Position numbers and translations under genes: made by a program. Below are positions 13,560-22,928 of a stretch of DNA of 64,000 nt, piece after piece. The notes under the pieces were generated by a model. The model searched no databases. It was not told the DNA's origin and saw only the letters and a program-made list of their open reading frames with translations. How positions within the stretch are numbered: position 1 is the first letter of the stretch; every line of letters starts with the position of its first letter. The stretch is from Stromatinia cepivora (Eukaryota; Ascomycota; Leotiomycetes; Helotiales; Sclerotiniaceae): the NCBI GenBank assembly GCA_014898415.1, contig RCTD01000003.1, positions 1,426,001 through 1,490,000 on the forward strand, written 5' to 3'.

Positions 13560-16330
13560 ATATAAAAAATACAAATAAACTTTTTCTAAAGATAAAAGTA
13601 GTATATTCTCTGATTATTATTCAATAAAATATTGTATTGATTTTGAATCTAGATTAATCTTTTTTTGGAATTCAATATATACTTTTTCGAAAAAGGAACT
13701 AACGATTTTACAAAAGTATTTTGAAAAGTATTAAAAGAAAAATTGGATTTGTTGTTCGATTAGTTTTATTAGAGTATCGATTATATTTATTTCAAAAAAA
13801 AGATAGTGATTATTAATTATATATCGATTATTATAATTTTAATCGGATTATAAAAAAGGATTATATCTTTTTATCTTTAATTAATGAATCATTGAATTAT
13901 TTAAAACAAAGAATCTTTTTTATAAAATTCGATTTTAAAGATATATATTATCGAATATATATACGAAAAGGCAACGAATAGAAAATAATGTTCTATATTT
14001 ATTATAAATAATTCGAGTATTTAATTATGTTTTTCAGTTTAATTAATATCTTTGTTATCTTTTAAATATATATCAATTAAACATTTATTGGTTTTATAAA
14101 TAGTATTTGTATTATATATCTAAATAATATTTTTATTTATTTTAAAAATAGAAAAACTTATATTATTGATATTTATAAAGTTTTTATTAGATTATTTGAA
14201 TATAAGTTTTATATCAAATTAAAGAAATATATATTCTATATATACAAAATGGAATTCTTAGGTTTTATTATATTAGAAAAGAGTATCATTATAAAACTAA
14301 ATAGAATTCCAATTATTATTGAATAATCAATATCAATATCTTTTTGCGAAATTTAGATTTTTTTAGATTTTGTAAATTTCCGTTGATGATTTATTATAAT
14401 TTATTCGCGAATTGTTTATAATTTAATAAATCTATTATAAAATATCAAAAAAGGAAAAACTATATCGAAATTCAAATAGACAAAAAAAGCTCAAAATGCT
14501 TTTGATAATTTAAAAGAAATCTTTATTATTATATCGATATTCTAATATTTCGATTTATTATTTCGAATTTTAATCGAAACAAATGTTTTTGGATTAATAT
14601 TAAAGTATATATTTTTTTAATTGTTTTTCGATAATACAAATAATCCTATTATTTTATGATAATATTTTGTTGTTTTTTATTTAAAGAAGTTCAATTTAAT
14701 AAAATAAAGATATTTCATTCATAATCAGGAATTTTTGATTATTTATACAACTTTTGTTCAATAGTAATATTATATTATAAATAATCGATATATCATTATA
14801 ATCAAAATAGATTATAATAATTTCCAATATTTTATAAAGAAAAAAGAATTCAATAATAAATAAATATAATAAATTAAAATCCTGATTATTTATAATTTCA
14901 TAATCATTTATAAACTGAACAAATTAAATTCTATTGATGATTTATCAAGATGATTAAATTATATTGAAAATATAAATAGTATTAACGAAATACTATTTAT
15001 ATTATAGAATAAATTAAAAAGTATTATAATAATAATTGCAGTTTTTTTTTAAAGGTAGAAATAGAATTTTTGTAGAATACTATAGATTTTTTTCGATGGA
15101 AAAGGTATAATTTATTTTTGTATAATTCTAAAGGATCGTTAATAAGAATTGATTATAAATAATCGATATTATATTGGATAATTAATATATTAGTTAATAA
15201 CGAAATAGTATTTGAATCAATATCGGAATTGATGAGAAATGCTTTGTTGTAATTTCAAAAGAATAATGATTTTACAAAAAGCAAAAAGTATTTGAAGTAT
15301 TAATATAATTTAATTGAAAATATTATATTTTGAAAGATCGATATTAATAGTTTGTTCATTTATAATAAGTACATTTTTGTATCGTCAAATGAAATTATAA
15401 AGATCGAAATCTTGAAGGCTTATTATAATAATTTTATAAAAGGTTATTAGAGTATCAAAAAGATCTAAGAAATTCTAAAAAACAAATATTTCTGATTTAA
15501 TATAATAAAAACATATCAAAAGATATATATAAATATATATTATTTATTAATAAATAATTATAAAATATTATTGATTTTATAGTGAATTACAAATCTCATT
15601 ATTCTTTTTTAATTTTTGAAAAGAAATAATAATAGATTTTATTACAAATTTATTTTCTTTAAAAATAAATAAATATATATATAATATTATTCTTATTATT
15701 ATTAATAAATATATAAAGTTTGTTTGATATATTTCAATCAATAAAATGATAATCTCATTTGAATTAGCAAAAATTCTATTTCAATATGTTTTTAAGAATT
15801 TCGGTATATCGAAAAAAATAATTTCAGATCGAGGATTACAATTCATAAACAAATTTTGAAAGAGTTTGTTTTTCTATTTAAGAATATATTGTAAATTATT
15901 GATAATATTTTATCTACAAATTGATGATTAAATAGAACAATAAAACCAAAATCTAATTCATTATATTATTTATTATATTAATTGAAAATAAAACGATTGA
16001 ATATTATTACTATTTTTATTGGAATTTATTTATAATACGATATAGTATAATATAATTGATAAAGTATCCTTTAAAATAATATATAAATATCTGTTCATAT
16101 TTAACTACATTAATAAAAATATCGATACTAAAAAGAATCAATTAATCTTAATTTGGCTGGAAAACTTTTTATTATTCATTTTATAAAGGAAATCATTTTC
16201 TTTTTAAATTTAATCAACGGGCGATATCGGAACAATGATCCTTGTTATCGATGCATTATACAAAGAAAGTTTCTTCAAATTCTGAAAATACCAAAATAGT
16301 ATATTGTTATCCTTATGCCCGGGCTCTGCT
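13560..16330 (+). mobile_element. Ty3/gypsy pol remnant (gypsy II)
   Basis: A second, distinct gypsy pol reads on the + strand with fewer breaks than gypsy I. RT occupies about 13,600-14,400, with blocks resembling the family motifs (IDYYNFNRI, FFIKFDFKDIYYRIYIRKGNE, FEYLIMFF, IIYLNNIFIYF, MEFLGFII). RNase H follows at about 14,470-14,960 and integrase at about 15,080-16,100 (ISDRGLQFINKF, YLQIDD). I could not find flanking LTRs with confidence. A less AT-rich patch at 16,205-16,370 probably marks sequence beyond pol that suffered less RIP. Confidence 0.75.
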
Positions 16331-16832
16331 CTCGAATCGCGTATATCTAGTCCTAAACCTAGGTTGATGATCGTAATATATAATCTAATAAACTTTTTTT
16401 GCTTTTCGATATATTCTTATTTAGACTCTTTAGTTATTATAATAGATATATCCTTTAATTTTATTTTATAAATTTGTTATATATATTCTTTCAATTCAAT
16501 CTTCAATATTATTAATATATTCAATACAATTACAGATTCAATATTATTATTAATTTATACTTTAGTTTGTTTTTTATATTGATTAATTTATTTCTTTTAT
16601 CATTTTCTTATTGAAAATGTAATATATAATAAAGTATATATCAAAAATAATAAAGAATTGATAAAAGTTAATAGGAATTGATAAAAGATTTAAAGAATTA
16701 TAATAAGTTTTTAGAAATTATTAAAAATTTATAGAATATAATAAGAATTGATAAAAGATAATAAGATATAATAAAAGATTAATAGAAATGAATAAAATTA
16801 TTTTCTTAGATATTAATATTGAATATAAAAAT
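16331..16832. other. AT-rich spacer, nothing recognised
   Basis: No gene, LTR or repeat that I can support; low-complexity A/T sequence typical of RIPped DNA. Confidence 0.6.
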
Positions 16833-17141
16833 TGTCACGGAAAGCCCTGTGATCCTCTGTATCTTACGAAGGATCAAAGCATATGCTTTCCAATCGGAAT
16901 GAAGGATCTTCTAGCCCTTACCAATCTACCAATTGATAAGGTAATCCTGATATACTAATAAACAAAGATCTAATTTAATTAAAGTGTATATCAGCTAGAT
17001 AACCATTCATTTGTTTTATATATACAGCTTTTGATTCATATAATCAAGGGCAAGTCATTCAATTCTTTTACTTTATCAATCACGTGTACCACCTATTCCC
17101 CGATCCCTGAAAGTGCTCTGTAATCATACTATCCCGTGATA
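16833..17141. repeat. Solo LTR with 5-bp target duplication
   Basis: 309 bp with inverted ends TGTCACGG ... CCGTGATA (the latter the RIP form of CCGTGACA). It is flanked on both sides by AAAAT (16828-16832 and 17142-17146). No pol sequence adjoins it, so it is best read as a solo LTR left by LTR-LTR recombination. It is visibly more GC-rich than its surroundings. The A-rich duplication could be chance, so the termini are the stronger evidence. Confidence 0.7.
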
Positions 17142-17860
17142 AAAATCAATTTCATTTTAAATAGTTATTATTGTTTTTAATAATAAAAGTATTGAATAAT
17201 TGATTGTTCAATAAGAAAAATATCAATAAAAAAACAAAAAGAATTACAAAGTTCTTTAGATTTAGAAAATCTTTAGAATATATTTTATTAATCAAAAAGA
17301 TTAATAATCACAGAATAATCGAAAAAGGAATAATTATTATTATCATTAATAAGAATACTTAATAATTGATTTTATATTGAAAAAAATATCAATAGGAAAT
17401 TGATAGATATTATAAAGATCTTTGAACTAAAAATATCTTTAGAATATAATTTATTTAATAAATCAATAAATAATAATAATATAAAAAAAAAGAGTAATCA
17501 TTATTACAAAATATTACTTTTTGAAAATATAGTTTTTATTTTTCAATGATATATATATATCTGATCAAATGATATTATAATAATATAATATATATAGAAA
17601 TAAACAGAAAAATCATTTTTATCTATTAAATTTGTATTAAAAATTTATAATTGTTAATGAATTTTTAATATATTAAATAATAATTGAATAAAGATCGAAA
17701 TATTACTTTTTATATCAAAATCAGAATCAAAATGTTTCAGACCTTTCGGAGATCCTACAATGGTATTCTATATGTCTCTTATTTATTGGTTTATAGATTT
17801 TAGATTAGGTAAGCGGAGAAGGTCTGAGGATGAGATAATCAAACTACTTCTACCCTTTTA
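17142..17860. other. AT-rich spacer
   Basis: No gene seen. The stretch 17,732-17,860 is less AT-rich and may belong to the same relic as the tRNA-like segment that follows. Confidence 0.5.
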
Positions 17861-17900
17861 GGGGTTTCGTGGTTCAGTGGTAGAGTTCTGAACCCGTGAC
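17861..17900 (+). other. tRNA-like 5' half (A-box containing), not a complete tRNA
   Basis: The stretch TGGTTCAGTGGTAGAGTTCT (17870-17889) fits the Pol III A-box and closely resembles the 5' half of tRNA-Gly. The sequence then diverges, with no anticodon stem and no B-box (GGTTCGANTCC) within the next 60 bases. It could be a tRNA-derived SINE head, a tRNA fragment, or the end of an LTR finishing in CCGTGACA. It has escaped RIP. Confidence 0.4.
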
Positions 17901-18353
17901 AAGATTAATATATTAAAATTAGGGTTTTTCATCATTTTGAAAAGTAATTCTTTAAAATAAAATCCTTTTTTTAGAGTATTAATTTGAATTATAAACAAAT
18001 AATTTATATATATATATAATATATACAATTCCTAAAAAAACATTTTGATCAATTTTCTCTTTGGATCTTTTTTCAAATTGATCAAATTATTGAATTTATA
18101 AATACTTCGAAAACGAATCGATATATATTATATTAAAAGATTGTTTTTATATTAGATTAAAAAAGAATAAAATACTATATATTTTATTTTATATAAAATA
18201 GATTATAAATGTTGTATTACTTTTCGAAAACTCTTTATTTCGGGAAAGAATTATTATTTCCGATTATAATTTGTATTGAAATATAAAAATTGAATGAATG
18301 AATAATAGGATATTATTTTATAATCGAATAAAATATAAATAATATTAAAAAAT
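17901..18353. other. AT-rich spacer
   Basis: Nothing recognised; low-complexity RIP-type sequence. Confidence 0.6.
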
Positions 18354-18599
18354 TGTGAGAATCATGGTAAAGAATCGGCTAATAATAGAATAACAATAGG
18401 TTTAAGGTGAAGAATCAGATTCAGAATACGAATGTAAGAGTATAATAGTATATGAGTATAAGAGAGTAAGACTTTTCATTGCTTTCCTTTTAATCGTATT
18501 GAAGAATTCTCTATCTATTATAAATGAAAACTCTTCAAACTAGCGTACAATTCGGCCCGTTTTCGGCTAGCCCTCGTTTCATAGTTGAGGTTCGTAACA
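18354..18599 (-). repeat. LTR of the non-autonomous family, probably solo, with an internal insertion of about 54 bp
   Basis: Ends TGTGAGAATC ... GTTCGTAACA on the + strand, identical in type to the LTRs at 18603-18750 and 20911-21102. It carries an extra segment around 18,420-18,475 rich in ATGAGTATAAGAG. The insertion of element copy 2 reused the last two bases of this LTR as part of its target duplication. Confidence 0.75.
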
Positions 18600-18837
18600 A
18601 AATGTGAGAATCACAGAATCAAAACTTTTCATTACTTTCCTTCTAATGGTATTGAAGAATTCCCCTTTATATAAATTAAAACTCTTCAAACTAACGTATA
18701 ATTCGGCCCGCTTTCGGCTAGCCTTAATTTCGTAGTTGAGGTTTGTAACAAAGCCCTTCTTTCCGAGGCTTTCGTCCTTGAAAGCCTTTGAAATGAAATC
18801 ATTTAAATTGAAATATCCAATCAAAATCAATATCATT

Positions 18838-19050
18838 CGATGTTATATTGTATGCCTTTTTGTGAAACCATTGTAGATTCATCGATATTGTATTGTATGC
18901 CCTTTTGTAAAACCATCGATATTATATTGTATGCTTTTTCGTAGAACCATCGATATTGTATTATATGCCTTTTCATAGAATCATCAATATTGTGTTGTAT
19001 GCTTTTTCGTAAAATCATCGTATTGTATTATATATCTTTTCGTGAAACCA
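18838..19050. repeat. Tandem repeat, unit about 39 bp
   Basis: About five to six imperfect copies of a unit reading approximately CCATCGATATTGTATTGTATG followed by a CTTTTTCGTAGAA-type segment. The open minus frame over it (18833-19018) is a repeat artefact. Confidence 0.8.
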
Positions 19051-19329
19051 TTATAGATCTATCGAAATCCTTTCAATTCTTCTAATTCCTCTATTCCTAA
19101 CTCTATAATAATCGGCCAAACTGAAACTTCAATAAAGAACTCTATACAACAACTAAATCCATAATAATTCCTTCAATAATGAAATTATAATGCCTATATC
19201 TTCATTTTATGAAGTTCAGCATTCTCATTTCTTTGAAAACTCTTCAATATCATTTAAAAACCCCTGTATATATATATTCATTTTCGATCCACTTTCAATT
19301 CGATTTCGATACGATTTCGGTACGATTTC

Positions 19330-19640
19330 GATATGATTTTGATAGGCATACTTTCGATTCGGTATACTTTCGATTCGGTATACTTTCGATTCGGTATACT
19401 TTCGATTCGGATTTGTTATACTTTCGATTCGGATTCGGTATATTTTCGATTTGGTATGCTTTCGATTTGGATTCGGTATGCTTTCGATTTGGTATGCTTT
19501 CGATTTGGATTCGGTATGCTTTCGATTTGATATACTTTCGATTTGGATTCGGTATGTTTTCGATTTGGTATGTTTTCGATTTGGATTTAGTGGGCTTTCG
19601 ATTTGGATTCGGTATACTTTCGATTTGGTATAAATGAATA
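19330..19640. repeat. Minisatellite, 16-17 or 22-23-bp units built on TTTCGATTTGG / TTCGGTATGC
   Basis: About 16 head-to-tail units alternate between a short form (TACTTTCGATTCGGTA) and a longer form with an extra TTCGGA. The unit has no stop in several frames on both strands, which explains overlapping long frames at 19209-19637 (+) and 19225-19780 (-). These are not genes. A RIP-degraded counterpart lies at about 12,530-13,000. Confidence 0.85.
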
Positions 19641-20539
19641 GGGGATATTGATACTTCTCTTTTTGGATCGATATCCTTATCGATTTCAATAATCTTGTAG
19701 ATTCGGTAAATAATAAAAAAGGGGGAATTTTCAATTTGCCTTTTTTTAAAAATTTGAAATATAAAATATATTATATCCATTAATATATCGATTCAAATTT
19801 ATATCAAAAAAAATGATGATTTTAATATAAATACTGTTTTATTTTCAGTTAATATATTAGCTTTCCAATATGGATTTGATTATTTGCAACCAGTTTTCAT
19901 TAATGATCCTTTAGAATTATACAAGGGTTAGCTTCATTCTTCTTTTTGGAAGAAACCTGGTATTCTGTTAAAGGGAAGAGATTTCAAATATTCTGTTAGG
20001 GTTTTATTTGAAATAGAAATATAATTAGTATTGTATATAAATTTGTTTATTATACTCTTTAAAGGTAATATCAAAGATTTTATTATCATTATTATTATAT
20101 ATGAATCTATTTATTATACTTTTCAAAGGTAATATTAAAGGTTTTATCATTATTATATATAAATCCGTTCATTGTACTTCTTAAAAATAATATTAAAGAC
20201 TTTATTATAATCTTAATTTCAATATCTTCAATTTCAATATTTTCAATTTCAATATCTTCAATTTCATTAACAACTTTTATATTCAAATTCTTCACTTTTT
20301 CGATGGAATCCTGAAGATTCTCTATATGCTTTCGTTTTTTTGTTTTTTTGTTTGAATGATTTATATGATTTAAGGATTCGTTTTCGAATTTTGTAAAATA
20401 GGATAGGGTTCGATTTGTATATCATATTCATATCTTTCGAATAAATCTTTTCAATTTCTTTTTCTTGTTTTCTTGATTCGAAGGTTTTTTGTAGTATTTT
20501 TGGTAGATTTTCGATAATATTCCAAAGAATCTTTAAAGG

Positions 20540-20820
20540 TTTATTTCGAAACCAAATTCGTATATATTTTGAAGATAATTTTCGAAGGGTTTTCGAAGAT
20601 TCGTTTTGAAATCGAATTCGTATATATTTTGAGGATAAATTTCGAAGGGTTTTCGAAGGTTTTCGATAATATTCTAAAGGGTTTTTGAAGATTCGTTTTG
20701 AAGCCAAATTCGTATATATTTTGAAGGTAATTTTCGAAAGATTTTCGAAGGCTTATTTTTAAACCCAATTCATATATATTTTGAAAGTAAATTTCGAAAG
20801 TAAATTTCGAAGATTTTTTG
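20540..20820. repeat. Tandem repeat, unit about 60-70 bp
   Basis: Roughly four copies of a unit containing AATTCGTATATATTTTGA, then GATAATTTTCGAAGGGTTTTC. The same repeat in opposite orientation lies near 11,640-11,780 in element copy 1. Confidence 0.75.
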
Positions 20821-20910
20821 ATAAGATTCAAAGACTTTTATAAATTAAAAAAAATGAAGTTATTCCCAAAATTAACCGACAAATTATTTTCAAAGATGAA
20901 TAAAAAGAAT

Positions 20911-21102
20911 TATGAGAATCACAATAAAGAATCGATTAATATTCGAATAACAATAGATTCGGATTTAGAATCAAAACTTTTCATTATTTTCCTTTTAATG
21001 GTATTGAAGAATTCCTCTCTATATAGGTGAAAACTCTTCAAACTAGCGTATAATTTGGCCTGCTTTCGGCTAGCCCTAGTTTCGTAGTTGAGGTTCGTAA
21101 CA
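20911..21102 (-). repeat. 5' LTR of non-autonomous element copy 2
   Basis: 192 bp, TATGAGAATC ... GTTCGTAACA on the + strand, followed by target duplication CAAAA (21103-21107). Confidence 0.8.
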
Positions 21103-21107
21103 CAAAA

Positions 21108-22928
21108 ATCATCGAAAAATTTATATTATATATCGAAAAAATAAAGTTTATAGTTTTATATATATAATAAAAAAGTTGAAAAAGTTTAGAAATTAAATAT
21201 TTTGAAGATACTTTTTAAAAAAATAGAAAAATATTTTAAAATATTTTGAAAAAAGAAATAAGACTTTATTAATATTGAATTTTATTAAATTTGTATAATT
21301 TTTATAATTATTATAAAGTTCTTTAAAAGAGAAATTCAAAGAATAAATTGATCTTTTTATTCCTTTGATCTTAATCCTATCAAAAATATATAAAATTAAA
21401 TGAAAGAATAGATATCGAATTATTATTCAAAAGATAATATAAATTATAATAGATTTAGAATAATTATAAAAAAGGTATAAGAAACAATACTAAAAGAATA
21501 TTATAAAATTATAATATCGTTGAATAGAATATATATTAAATTTTAATGGTATTTTATGTACTTCAAATTCTTTTTTACAATACTTTAATTGATTGAATTT
21601 TATTATATAAATTTTCAAAGAATACAATGCCCTTATTGATTAAAATCCCTGTAGATAAGGAAAAGCACGGCCGCTTTTTAGTGTATCTTTTAATACTTTC
21701 CCCATCAACCTCCGTAGATTTGGTTACTCAACTGCTAAAACCTTGATGTTCACCGGTTGAACTTCAGGATATCTCATGATCATTTATCCATCAATATAAC
21801 TAATTGCATGCAACTCCGTATATTGTTGGTCCGCTCGTTCATCATGCCATCCATATGTCATGTACAGTAACGGGTAATATAATATATATTGGCTGCAGTA
21901 CCAGTTCAAAAAAAGAAGTTTTGCTTGCAGATTATGGATAGCTACTAGTACCGGTACCTAGTAGTTTCGTCAATTGCCCAGGATGGACAAGAAAGGTCTT
22001 ACAAGGGTGATCCAAGTAAATGCCCAGAAACTACTCCGTAAAAGATATCCTTGAAAAGCACGCTCCGCCAAATTTAACCGTCGTCCAATGTTTCCGCTCC
22101 TTGGATGCTGTGCATATGGATCAATGATCAATCCATGATCAATGTTAGAGTCTTAATATTATTCCCCGAAGTCTACTCAAGTAAATCGGTTGATTTTCAT
22201 ACCTCCTACAATCCTAATCCTACTCTCCATATTAAGATTACACTTACTACTACCTACCAGGTACATCTACAACCCGGGTACGTCCACAAACACGAATTCT
22301 ATGATGAATTCCTCTTTTTTGCTACTGCTTCATCCTTAAGCCTTCTCTTCAACTTTCAATCAATTGATCATCAAATGTACCTACTTTAACAGCCTCATTT
22401 TCAATATCATTTCCGAGGTTACTGGCATCACATTCACTCTCTTCGTTGTTATTGCTTGCCCATGTACGAACGAACGAGCATCTATCTATGATTGAAATAC
22501 CACGTTACTACGTTAATAAATCATCAAATCTACTTAAAACATTCATGAGCACCATTCACTCCTTCGTTTTACGTTTCCAAGTTCTAAAATAAGGATCCAC
22601 TACCTTCATTTGTTCCCCATCCGTGGAGAACCTCTTTCGCACCATCCAATCCCCCCCCCCCCCAAATCAAGGAAGAAGCTTCGTCATCTTAGTCTCAAAA
22701 TTTAACATTCCTCTTTTCTAACCTTATCTTCCACTACCTACTGTTAGTTGAGGGGAAGCACCGACTTGAGAAAAATATCACCAAAGGTTTGCCATCATCG
22801 ATCATCATCATTGCCATCATTCCCAAGAGATTATTTATTTCAATGTCTCTTCTCTTTGATATGAAACGATCGCGAGCTAATTAATTCTTCTCCTTGTCTT
22901 TAGCTACGCTCCTTGCTCTAGCTGTAGT
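21108..22928. other. End of the AT-rich island and leader/promoter region of the metalloprotease gene
   Basis: Base composition changes sharply near 21,640-21,660, from RIP-type AT-rich DNA to ordinary sequence. The remaining 1.27 kb has no gene I can support. It holds a run of 13 Cs near 22,651-22,663 and CT-rich leader-like sequence near 22,700-22,920. Confidence 0.6.

Larger units (their letters stand above)
18603..21102 (-). mobile_element. Non-autonomous LTR retrotransposon, copy 2 (minus orientation), with target duplication CAAAA
   Basis: The 5' LTR is at 20911-21102 (192 bp) and the 3' LTR at 18603-18750 (148 bp, internally deleted). The 5-bp repeat CAAAA flanks it at 18598-18602 and 21103-21107. 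On the minus strand a purine tract GGAAAGAAGGG lies just before the 3' LTR. The interior carries three repeat blocks: a roughly 39-bp unit at about 18,838-19,050, a minisatellite at 19,330-19,640 and a 60-70-bp unit at about 20,540-20,820. No gag or pol motif is seen, so mobility would depend on another element. Less RIPped than copy 1. Confidence 0.8.

Noticed and set aside
17861..17900. Functional tRNA gene
   Set aside because: Only an A-box half is present; anticodon stem, T-arm and B-box are missing.
18830..19060. CRISPR-like appearance of evenly spaced repeats
   Set aside because: Units are contiguous, without unique spacers, in a eukaryotic retroelement; an ordinary tandem repeat.
19209..19780. 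Long overlapping open frames on both strands (142, 161 and 169 codons)
   Set aside because: They lie over a minisatellite whose unit has no stop in several frames. The encoded peptides are simple repeats of the unit, so these are not genes.
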